DNA of 64,000 bases, from NCBI RefSeq assembly GCF_001644665.1, contig NZ_CP011393.1:1448001-1512000 (forward strand). The letters are read 5' to 3'. Positions within the stretch are counted from its first letter, which is position 1, and each line of letters starts with the position of its first letter. The notes below the pieces were generated by a model. The model searched no databases, was not told the DNA's origin, and was given only the letters and a program-made list of their open reading frames with translations. Shown here piece after piece: positions 55,710 through 63,118 of the stretch. The translations under genes were made by a program, and so were the position numbers. The DNA comes from Fervidobacterium pennivorans (GTDB lineage: Bacteria > Thermotogota > Thermotogae > Thermotogales > Fervidobacteriaceae).

Positions 55710-55751
55710 ATTAATCCCCCCTCACCACACTAATCTCTCATTTGATGATAA

Positions 55752-56423
55752 TCAGGGCTTCTGTCTTTTCATAAGGTCGATTATCAACTGAACCTCTCCA
55801 ACACCCATCTTCATTTTCTTGGCGATTTCAACTGGTTCGAAACCGCTGAGATACATGTCGAATATTAATTCTTCTTTCTTGTTCTTTGCATCATCGGTAT
55901 ACTCGTTTTTTTCATACTTCTCATATTCATCGACTATTTCTTCTCTTTTTTCAGGCACGCGCGTTGAGTAGGTTGGTTTGTTTTTGAGAACATATCCTTG
56001 GATTAATGCCTTTTCGTCAGCGGAGAGCTCTGTATCAATGTTGGAGAATTTTCCTATGGTCTCCGTTTTACCATTTTCTTTAAAGCTTTCGTTTTTGAGT
56101 TTTTGGTTAGCTTCCATTTCACTTGGACTTCCTGTTTTTTGCAATTGGTTTTGCAATTGGACTGCTAAGGCAGCCAATGACACATACTGCTCGTTTAAGT
56201 CTTTAATCAAAGCTTTAGCTTCTTCCATTTTCCTATCAAGTTGTTCAAGTTTTGAGTCAACGAAGATTCTCACCTTTCCGATAAGTTCTACAAGTTTTTC
56301 TTCTTCCTCGTCTATTGCAGTTTTTTCTGTTCTTTTCTTGAAGCTTTCCAATATATAGGTAGCCCATGCAAACACTAGGGAACTTATCGATGCTAAAACT
56401 ACAAACCAGTGGAAGGCTGACAT
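55752..56423 (-). CDS. membrane-anchored coiled-coil protein with C-terminal HTH-like motif
   Basis: A 223-residue protein. One N-terminal membrane segment (FHWFVVLASISSLVFAWATYI), a coiled coil (about residues 30-100: EEEEKLVELIGKVRIFVDSKLEQLDRKMEEAKALI), a polar linker, and a C-terminal helix-turn-helix-like stretch (LSGFEPVEIAKKMKMGVGEVQLIIDLM). The plan resembles DUF2802/DUF6115-type proteins of Firmicutes; I do not assign it. It begins two bases after the upstream gene's stop. Confidence 0.7.
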   Translation of the reverse strand: MSAFHWFVVLASISSLVFAWATYILESFKKRTEKTAIDEEEEKLVELIGKVRIFVDSKLEQLDRKMEEAKALIKDLNEQYVSLAALAVQLQNQLQKTGSPSEMEANQKLKNESFKENGKTETIGKFSNIDTELSADEKALIQGYVLKNKPTYSTRVPEKREEIVDEYEKYEKNEYTDDAKNKKEELIFDMYLSGFEPVEIAKKMKMGVGEVQLIIDLMKRQKP

Positions 56424-56425
56424 TT

Positions 56426-57028
56426 TTATTCACCCTCCTTTTGGTGGTCCTGGAGGGATAATCTTTTATATACGATTCTCGGGAAGGTCTTAATGTCTTC
56501 TCCACTCCAAAGAATTAGGGTCCTAAGATTTTTTGTTGGCGTGGGTTCCACACTTTCAATTCGAACATCTTCCGGCAAATGCACTTTAAACGTGGAGTTT
56601 GCAACAGAGTTCATGCGAATCTGTCCCATGTCAAAGATGTAGGTATCGTTTTTTGGTTGCACAATGCCTTTTAGAACGACTGTTTCGGTAATCTCTAAGA
56701 TACTCGCATTGTTCTTTATGTTTGACTTAAAATCCAGTACTTCGATTTTCTTACCTATGTCTTTTGAGATTTCGCTGAAGTATTTTTTGAACGTTTCAAG
56801 AGATGTTTGTTCATATGTTGTTAGATACTCTTCTTTCTTTTTCTCACTCTTGAACTTTAAACCACTTACGGTTGTTATCGTAGCAACATCAGTGTAGCCA
56901 ACCAAAACATCAGAGTTGTAGTATTCAACGGTGAAGTTAGAACCTCTGAACATCAGAGTTATAACATCGGTAATAAGGAAGAAAAGAACTATGAACACAA
57001 GTAAATAAATCATTGTTTTATTTCCCAT
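56426..57028 (-). CDS. membrane-anchored protein with periplasmic domain, unknown
   Basis: A 200-residue protein with one N-terminal membrane segment (MIYLLVFIVLFFLITDVITLMF) and a predicted external domain rich in strands (ASILEITETVVLKGIVQPKNDTYIFDMGQIRMN). I do not recognise a family. The ATG at 57028 follows GAAAGGATG; an in-frame ATG at 57070 would overlap trkH and lacks a site. It sits directly downstream of trkH, so it may be an accessory of K+ uptake, but this is only context. Confidence 0.65.
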   Translation of the reverse strand: MGNKTMIYLLVFIVLFFLITDVITLMFRGSNFTVEYYNSDVLVGYTDVATITTVSGLKFKSEKKKEEYLTTYEQTSLETFKKYFSEISKDIGKKIEVLDFKSNIKNNASILEITETVVLKGIVQPKNDTYIFDMGQIRMNSVANSTFKVHLPEDVRIESVEPTPTKNLRTLILWSGEDIKTFPRIVYKRLSLQDHQKEGE

Positions 57029-57053
57029 GTCACACATCCTTTCACCAATCGTT

Positions 57054-58565
57054 TCATTTAATCGAAACACCTGAGTTTATCCTTTTTGATAGACGTGTTT
57101 CATCAATTTTTTTGTTTAAATCGTTTATCACTTTCGTTATAGCATATATCACTATCAAAAATTCGAACCTTCCTGTGAACATTCCTATTATCAACGTCCA
57201 CATTGCTGTTAATGGCATATTTGGAGATGTAACACCACAGCTAAGCCCAACACCATCCATTGCCGAGGCGAATTCAAACATCGAATTCAAAGCGCCGTAT
57301 CCGTGTAGCATGAGTATAAATGAACCAATGACAAATGTTATCAGATAAAGTGATACGACAAGCAAAGCTTCACGAATGTTGTCATCACCAAAGATAATTT
57401 GTTGTTCACCTTTAAATATTACTTTCTTCCTCACCGTGCCTCTTGGCATAAGGAACCCTTTTACGCTATCGTGCAGAGTGTTCAGTATGACCCAAATACG
57501 GAACTGTTTGATACCACTCGATGTTGAGTCCATCATACCACCAGATAGCATAAGTACTATTAGAATAAACATAAATGGCGAAAAAGATATCCATTTCTCT
57601 TCATTTAACGGCAACGTTTGGAAACCTGTTCCACTTATAGCCGAGACCGTTTGGAAAAGTATATACCTTAAAGCTTCTCCAAAGTTTTTGTAGTACTTTC
57701 CTGTAGCGTAAACAGATAAAACAATTGCTGAACCAAATGAAGAACCTATCAATAACCAAGGCTCGCCATTCTTCAAAACCGCCTTAATATTTCCTTTCCA
57801 GAGAGCGTAGTGTATTCCAAACCCCGTTGCCCCGATAATCATGAGAACTATTGTGACAATTTCTATCGCCAGGTTATTGAACTCTCCTATACTACCGTTG
57901 CGAGTTGAAAATCCGCCAGTTCCTAATGCGGTCATCGTATGATTAAGTGCCTCAAACCAATTCATCCCGGATAATCTCAAAGCGATTGTTCCAGCAACTG
58001 TGTAAGCAAGGTAAATCTCCAATATTAACTGAGCGGACCTTCTTATATTTGGCACAAGGTTGTCGGACCTACCTTCTGATTTATAAAATCCCAGAGCTCT
58101 TGGACCCAAGACCATGCCCAGCATCAAGACCGCGAAACCTGCACCACCTACGTATTGTGTAAATGACCTCCAAAATAAAAGAAGTTTAGACAATTTGGTC
58201 ACGTCTGTGAACATCGTTAATCCTGTGCCACTTAGTCCACTCGCTGATTCAAAGACAGCTTGAGAAAATGAAAGGTTTCCTAACAAAATATGCGGAATGG
58301 CGGAAAGCAACGATATTATAACCCACGTGAAGACGGTAAGTACGGCTCCTTCTCTATACCCTATGGTTTCTATGTCTTCAACTTTTACTGCGAAACCAGA
58401 GAAGTATATGGCAAAAGAAAGCACAGCAGTAATTAAAAATGGATAAGCGTTTTTGATTTCTTCCGGATAGAAGATGCAAAATACCGTAGGAACTAAAACA
58501 ATGAACGCGTATTGAAGCATAACAAGTGTAAACGCTTTATATATTCTTAGATAGCTTTTCAGCAT
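57054..58565 (-). CDS. trkH: TrkH family potassium uptake protein
   Basis: The membrane pore of a Trk/Ktr K+ system. The 503-residue protein has four pore-loop repeats with selectivity-filter glycines: SGTGLTM, GTGGFSTRN, SGTGFQT and VGLSCGVTSP. About ten membrane segments surround them. The ATG at 58565 follows GGAGGTTG. The two TrkA-type gating subunits are encoded just upstream in the same run, so the complex is complete here. Confidence 0.94.
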   Translation of the reverse strand: MLKSYLRIYKAFTLVMLQYAFIVLVPTVFCIFYPEEIKNAYPFLITAVLSFAIYFSGFAVKVEDIETIGYREGAVLTVFTWVIISLLSAIPHILLGNLSFSQAVFESASGLSGTGLTMFTDVTKLSKLLLFWRSFTQYVGGAGFAVLMLGMVLGPRALGFYKSEGRSDNLVPNIRRSAQLILEIYLAYTVAGTIALRLSGMNWFEALNHTMTALGTGGFSTRNGSIGEFNNLAIEIVTIVLMIIGATGFGIHYALWKGNIKAVLKNGEPWLLIGSSFGSAIVLSVYATGKYYKNFGEALRYILFQTVSAISGTGFQTLPLNEEKWISFSPFMFILIVLMLSGGMMDSTSSGIKQFRIWVILNTLHDSVKGFLMPRGTVRKKVIFKGEQQIIFGDDNIREALLVVSLYLITFVIGSFILMLHGYGALNSMFEFASAMDGVGLSCGVTSPNMPLTAMWTLIIGMFTGRFEFLIVIYAITKVINDLNKKIDETRLSKRINSGVSIK

Positions 58566-58651
58566 TTATAACAACCTCCAGAAAATTCGGTCGCTTCTAC
58601 ATATGTATTCTATTACCGATTACTGCAAAATTGAAGAGCGAAACAAGCTGT

Positions 58652-59311
58652 TTACGAGCTAAAAAATGATAGAACCTCCATACGCTTTTCTTCTCGGCAC
58701 ACAAGGACAATCTCGTCACCAGGTTCGAGTGTAGTTTCACCACGAGGTATCAAGAAATTATCGCCTCTTTTTATCCCTACTATGACCACATCTTCTGGCA
58801 CGCTAAGTTCCTTAATCTTTTTATGGACGATATTTGAATCCCATGTTAGAGTGATTTCCAATATAGCTACACCTTTAGAAAATGTTTTCTCTTCAAGGTC
58901 ACGTGTTATCTGGCTTCCGAAAAGCAATGGTTCCAAATTTCTCATAATCAAATCTGTTACACCAAGCGTTCTGATACCAAAGCGTTCAAATAAGTCGAGA
59001 TTTTCAGAGTTGTTTAATAAAGTAACTACGTTCTTTACTCCGTAATATTCTTGAACCAAACGAGCGATAAAGAAATTTTTTCTGTCTCTTTCCATAAGTA
59101 GGACAACAATATCGTTTGGCTCAATCCCAAGCTGGTCGAGGACTTTTTTTGATGTGCCGTCCCCGTTGACAATTGTAGCATTAAGTGTCTTTGAGTATTC
59201 TTCACATAAATCTTGGTCTTTGTTAACAAAATAAACGTCGTAACCTTGTGCTATTAATCTTTTAGCAAGAAAGTAAGGGACTCGTTCACCACCAATAATT
59301 ATTATCTTCAC
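58652..59311 (-). CDS. trkA: TrkA family potassium uptake regulator, RCK_N and RCK_C
   Basis: A cytoplasmic gating subunit of the Trk channel. The 219-residue protein has an N-terminal Rossmann fold (KIIIIGGERVPYFLAKRLIAQGYDVYFVNKDQD), read as nucleotide-binding, and a C-terminal RCK_C domain (DVVIVGIKRGDNFLIPRGETTLEPGDEIVLVC). The glycine motif is GGERVP rather than the usual GxGxxG, so nucleotide binding may be altered. It overlaps the upstream TrkA-N gene by four bases (ATGA), which means coupled translation and a likely fixed ratio of subunits. Confidence 0.9.
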   Translation of the reverse strand: MKIIIIGGERVPYFLAKRLIAQGYDVYFVNKDQDLCEEYSKTLNATIVNGDGTSKKVLDQLGIEPNDIVVLLMERDRKNFFIARLVQEYYGVKNVVTLLNNSENLDLFERFGIRTLGVTDLIMRNLEPLLFGSQITRDLEEKTFSKGVAILEITLTWDSNIVHKKIKELSVPEDVVIVGIKRGDNFLIPRGETTLEPGDEIVLVCREEKRMEVLSFFSS

Positions 59312-59775
59312 TGTTTTTCACCAACCTTTGGTTCAACGTGTTCAAGGATATTGTGTTCAAAGGTATCTACCGTTAAATCGATTGGTGAGATTACATCAAT
59401 ACCACTCTTTATGAAAAGTGGCACATTTTCTCTGTCATTTACAAGGGAGATAACCCTTGGAATTCCAAATATCTTTGCTCCAACCAACGATACAAAGTAA
59501 TTAGTTGAATCGTCCTCTGTTGTTGTCACTAGTAAGTCCGCCTTTATAGCTTTTGCCCTTTCCATTGTTTCACGTTCGGTAGCATCACCTATAACTATAA
59601 AACCACCGTAATCTTCGGGCAGTAGGTCTAACGTGTTGGGATTTTTATCGACCACAGTGACGTTAAACCCTATTCTTGAGAGCCTGGTTGCAACTTCAAG
59701 ACCGACTTTGCCACAACCGACTACGACAACATAAAACCTAAGCCCAACAGGTATATTTATGTTAATCGGACTCAA
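59308..59775 (-). CDS. TrkA-N domain protein (single RCK_N)
   Basis: A 155-residue protein that consists only of the nucleotide-binding domain (VVVVGCGKVGLEVATRLSRIGFNVTVVDKNP), with a canonical GxGxxG, and a C-terminal helix; RCK_C is missing. In Thermotoga maritima a similar pair (TM1088A and TM1088B) exists, as I recall. I chose the TTG at 59775 behind GGGTGAT; an ATG at 59781 lies inside that site. It overlaps the response regulator gene by 14 bases. It probably forms a mixed ring with the two-domain TrkA. Confidence 0.82.
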   Translation of the reverse strand: MSPININIPVGLRFYVVVVGCGKVGLEVATRLSRIGFNVTVVDKNPNTLDLLPEDYGGFIVIGDATERETMERAKAIKADLLVTTTEDDSTNYFVSLVGAKIFGIPRVISLVNDRENVPLFIKSGIDVISPIDLTVDTFEHNILEHVEPKVGEKQ

Positions 59776-60394
59776 GTTCATCACCCTTTCGGTATCCCTT
59801 CATGTTTATATCTAATGCTTTTGCTGCGTTCCTATGACGCTCAGCCAGTTCAGAATTTCCACGCTTTTCGAGAATTTCTGCCATTAGATAGTGTGGTATC
59901 GGTGAAGATGGCATGAGAGAAAACATTGTTCTGACAATTTGTTCTGCTTTGTCCAAATCACCTGGAAAATTAGAATGTATTAATCCTTCAGCTTCTCTTA
60001 AGTATCTTTCAAATGACTCTTTCTTGTAGTCAAGCAAATCTTTGATTTTTCTCCGCAATTCATCCTGAGTGAAAGGCTTAGCTAAATAATCTACAGGCGC
60101 ATATTTGCAAACTTCTGCAATGTTTTCGGGTGTTGCAAAAGCCGAAATAATCAAAACAGGTGTAAATATTCCTCTTAATCTTAATCTTTTTATGAATTCA
60201 ATCCCATCAAGGTTCTCGTCATTCTCAAACTTGATGTCGGTTGTAATCAGATCGAACTTGTATCTATCACAAAGTTTCAGAGCGGTTTCAACGTTTTCTG
60301 CTTCGACTGGATTGCACTCGTAGGCAGTGGAAATCATTCGAACCAACAAGTTCCTAACGTGCTTTTCATCATCAACTACCAGGACATCTATCAT
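59762..60394 (-). CDS. response regulator with receiver and TPR-like C-terminus
   Basis: A 210-residue protein. The receiver domain has the paired acids VVDDEKHV, the phosphoacceptor D53 (LITTDIKF) and the conserved Lys in DYLAKPF. The C-terminal 80 residues (LDKAEQIVRTMFSLMPSSPIPHYLMAEILEKRGNSELAERHRNAAKALDI) form a TPR-like helical repeat rather than a DNA-binding or enzymatic output. No partner kinase is adjacent. It is first in the fourteen-gene run and overlaps the TrkA-N gene, which suggests control of K+ uptake by protein contact. Confidence 0.87.
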   Translation of the reverse strand: MIDVLVVDDEKHVRNLLVRMISTAYECNPVEAENVETALKLCDRYKFDLITTDIKFENDENLDGIEFIKRLRLRGIFTPVLIISAFATPENIAEVCKYAPVDYLAKPFTQDELRRKIKDLLDYKKESFERYLREAEGLIHSNFPGDLDKAEQIVRTMFSLMPSSPIPHYLMAEILEKRGNSELAERHRNAAKALDINMKGYRKGDELESD

Positions 60395-60407
60395 CTTACT
60401 CGCCCCC

Positions 60408-60447
60408 TTCTTTGGAAATTATACCACTTCTTTGGAAATTGTACCAC
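60408..60447 (-). promoter_or_regulatory. tandemly duplicated promoter of the fourteen-gene run
   Basis: Two 20-bp direct repeats (60408-60427 and 60428-60447, 19 of 20 bases identical) each contain GTGGTAYAATTTCC on the minus strand. The nearer copy has TATAAT and the farther one TACAAT, so there are two -10 elements 20 bases apart. The nearer is 25-30 bases before the start codon. Confidence 0.7.
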
Positions 60448-60472
60448 ACCTTCGTTTTTTATGCACTCCCCG

Positions 60473-60481
60473 TGGTAGAAT
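60473..60481 (+). promoter_or_regulatory. extended -10 promoter of the secreted amylase gene
   Basis: TGGTAGAAT at 60473-60481, 42 bases upstream of the start codon. No good -35 element in the T-rich upstream stretch. Confidence 0.5.
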
Positions 60482-60522
60482 AAGGAAAGCTTTGGGATAG
60501 CAATTCATTGGAGGTGGAAGGT

Positions 60523-63072
60523 ATGAAAGGGAAAGCTTTTGCAAATTTCTTGAAATCTGTAGTAGGTTTGCTACTTTTTGGATTTATGTTCAGTTACGTT
60601 TTAGATGCTGTAGGCTTCTCTGATGTGTTAACTCAGTACAAGGGTGGATGGGCTGATAAGGTTTTGTACATGATAATGATTGACCGTTTTAACGATGGAG
60701 AACCTTCCAACAATAACCAGGGAAAAGGTGAATACAACCCTCGTGACGGAGCGAAATACAGCGGAGGAGATTTGAAGGGTATCATCGATAAAATCGACTA
60801 TATAAAAGGTCTTGGTGTCGATGGAATTTGGATAACACCACCTGTGGCTAATCAGTGGTGGGATCCATGGGTAAATTACGGTGGATACCATGGCTACTGG
60901 GCAAGAGATTTTAAAAAGGTTGACGAGCACTTTGGAACACTTGAAGATTACAAAGCGCTTGCAGATGCACTACACAAGAATGGAATGAAGTTAATCCAGG
61001 ACATTGTTGTTAACCATGTTGGAAACTACTTTAGATTCAGAAACGGGAAATTCGAACTGAACACTGGAAGTATACCAACGTCAGCACCAACTCAATACCC
61101 GTTCAGTTTGAACAATTACAACGACCCTGAACAGAGGCAGAGAGCTATATACCACTGGACACCTGATATCAACAACTACTCAGACCCTGAGCAAAAACTC
61201 AACTACCAAATGAGTGGTTTAGATGACCTTAACACTGAAAACCCAGAAGTTGTTGAAGCATTAAAGGATTCTTATGCATACTGGATAAAAGAAGTTGGGG
61301 TTGATGGCTTTCGTGTGGATACAGCAATGTACGTTCCCAAATCCTTTTTCGACGAGTTTTTCAAAGGCAACGGAGGGATGTTCTCCTTGAAAGAAGACTT
61401 TATAGCCTTTGGGGAAACATGGCTTTCTTCAAAACCATACGAGAATGTATCTGACTTTGAGATAGCTTCCTACTTTGACCACGGTTTTAATTCTATGCTT
61501 GATTTCACCTTGATGGAAGAAATTAGACGCGTAATAAAAGGTGGTCAACCAACCGATTTTCTTGCTTACAGACTCAAGGTGCGAAACGAGACACTAAAAA
61601 AAGGTCTACTTGTGACATTTATTGATAACCACGATATGGAAAGGTTTGGAAAAGGTGCAACACCGAATATCACCATGCAAGCTCTTGGATTGTTGTTGAC
61701 ACTACCTGGAATGCCAGTTATATATTATGGTACAGAGCAGTACTTTGAAGAAACGCGTGCGAGTATGTTCAAAGGTGGATGGGGGTCGTTCGGTCAAGAT
61801 CACTTCAACACCGAGAGTGATATGTACAAGTTTATCAAGAACGGTATCGAATTCAGAAAATCACACCCGGCAACAAGATACGGAGAAGTTAATGTTTTAT
61901 TATCGGAAAAACGAGGTGCAGGTTTGTTAGTTTATACGCTGAAATGTGAAGAAGAGGAGCTGTTCATTGTTTTAAATACAGCAAACGATCCAAGGATCGC
62001 GAATTTTAAAACAAATTATGAGCCTGGAACAACCTTGGAACCTATTTACAATTTCAGCGGAGGCGTAGGTACTCCTCTTGTTGTAAAAGATGGAGGCTAC
62101 GTGTCTTTGCGAATTCCAGCACGAACACTGACAGTTTTCGGTATATTAACCGAGAAATCGGAACTCTACAAAACTAACACAACTATCAGTTTGAACCTTT
62201 CAGACGGTGAAAAGATAACCGCACTGAAAGAAATAACCGGGACGACGAATGCAAAAGCGGTTTATGTTTACATAGACAGAAAAGTTGAGAACGAAATTAA
62301 GATAGAACCAACAGATGGGAAATTCGCATTTACAATAGATCCATTCAAACTCGACCCAGGTGAGCATGTACTACTTGTCAGGGCAGTTGGAAAAAACGTT
62401 AAAGATACAGTTTACACTGATGAAATAAGATTCATAGTTGAACTAGAAAAGAAGTTGTTAGCTGAAACGAAAGATCCTCTCGATGATGACATTGGTTTTA
62501 CAGGAACTTACGTTTACCCAACCGATGCAACATTTAAGCGGCAGATGGATATTGTTGAAGAGAAAGTTGAAAGCATCGGTAATACGTTGGTAATTTCTAT
62601 CAAACCAAGAGACTTAACAAAAACCTGGGGACCACCAAACGGCTTTGACCACGTTACATACCAAATATTCATCGATGACCCAACAAAGAAAGGCACGGGA
62701 GTTTTGCCTTTACAGAACTATGAGTTCGATAATTGGGACTGGGATTGGGAAGTTTTTGCAACTGGTTGGTCGAGTGCGATTTACACTTCACAAGGAGCAT
62801 CAAAAGATAGATTTGGGACGCAGATAGGTTCTCCCGAAGTTTTTGTTGAAGATGGTTGGGTAAAGATAATCATAAAAGGTGACTGGCTTGGCAACCCTTC
62901 ATCTTTCGAAGGATGGACAATATATGTGACCAGTTGGGACTACGATGGTATTGAAAACAAATTCAGACCACTCCAGCAAGAACCAAAAGCCTACATCATG
63001 GGTGGAGGGAATCCAACGGATCCACTAATAATGGATGACCTATGGTTGGAAATTAAATCAAATCAAGATTGA
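60523..63072 (+). CDS. secreted alpha-amylase family protein (GH13) with glucodextranase-type C-terminal domain
   Basis: An 849-residue exported glucanase. After a signal or anchor segment (LKSVVGLLLFGFMFSYVLD) comes a GH13 barrel with DIVVNHVGN, GFRVDTAMY (nucleophile Asp), IAFGETWLS (acid/base Glu) and FIDNHDMERF. Beta-sandwich regions follow (about residues 530-650), and the last 200 residues (DPLDDDIGFTGTYVYPTDATF, KTWGPPNGFDHVTYQIFIDDP) resemble the C-terminal domain of glucodextranases and other surface amylases. It would digest starch-like glucans outside the cell, and the intracellular amylase would finish the products. The ATG at 60523 follows GGAGGTGG. It is monocistronic with its own terminator. 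Confidence 0.88.
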   Translation: MKGKAFANFLKSVVGLLLFGFMFSYVLDAVGFSDVLTQYKGGWADKVLYMIMIDRFNDGEPSNNNQGKGEYNPRDGAKYSGGDLKGIIDKIDYIKGLGVDGIWITPPVANQWWDPWVNYGGYHGYWARDFKKVDEHFGTLEDYKALADALHKNGMKLIQDIVVNHVGNYFRFRNGKFELNTGSIPTSAPTQYPFSLNNYNDPEQRQRAIYHWTPDINNYSDPEQKLNYQMSGLDDLNTENPEVVEALKDSYAYWIKEVGVDGFRVDTAMYVPKSFFDEFFKGNGGMFSLKEDFIAFGETWLSSKPYENVSDFEIASYFDHGFNSMLDFTLMEEIRRVIKGGQPTDFLAYRLKVRNETLKKGLLVTFIDNHDMERFGKGATPNITMQALGLLLTLPGMPVIYYGTEQYFEETRASMFKGGWGSFGQDHFNTESDMYKFIKNGIEFRKSHPATRYGEVNVLLSEKRGAGLLVYTLKCEEEELFIVLNTANDPRIANFKTNYEPGTTLEPIYNFSGGVGTPLVVKDGGYVSLRIPARTLTVFGILTEKSELYKTNTTISLNLSDGEKITALKEITGTTNAKAVYVYIDRKVENEIKIEPTDGKFAFTIDPFKLDPGEHVLLVRAVGKNVKDTVYTDEIRFIVELEKKLLAETKDPLDDDIGFTGTYVYPTDATFKRQMDIVEEKVESIGNTLVISIKPRDLTKTWGPPNGFDHVTYQIFIDDPTKKGTGVLPLQNYEFDNWDWDWEVFATGWSSAIYTSQGASKDRFGTQIGSPEVFVEDGWVKIIIKGDWLGNPSSFEGWTIYVTSWDYDGIENKFRPLQQEPKAYIMGGGNPTDPLIMDDLWLEIKSNQD

Positions 63073-63086
63073 TTTTGTAAGTAAGC

Positions 63087-63110
63087 AAAGCCCGCCATCG
63101 GCGGGCTTTT
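63087..63110 (+). terminator. terminator of the secreted amylase gene
   Basis: AAAGCCCGCC (63087-63096), loop ATC, GGCGGGCTTT (63100-63109), then T residues. Confidence 0.92.
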
Positions 63111-63118
63111 TAGATTTT

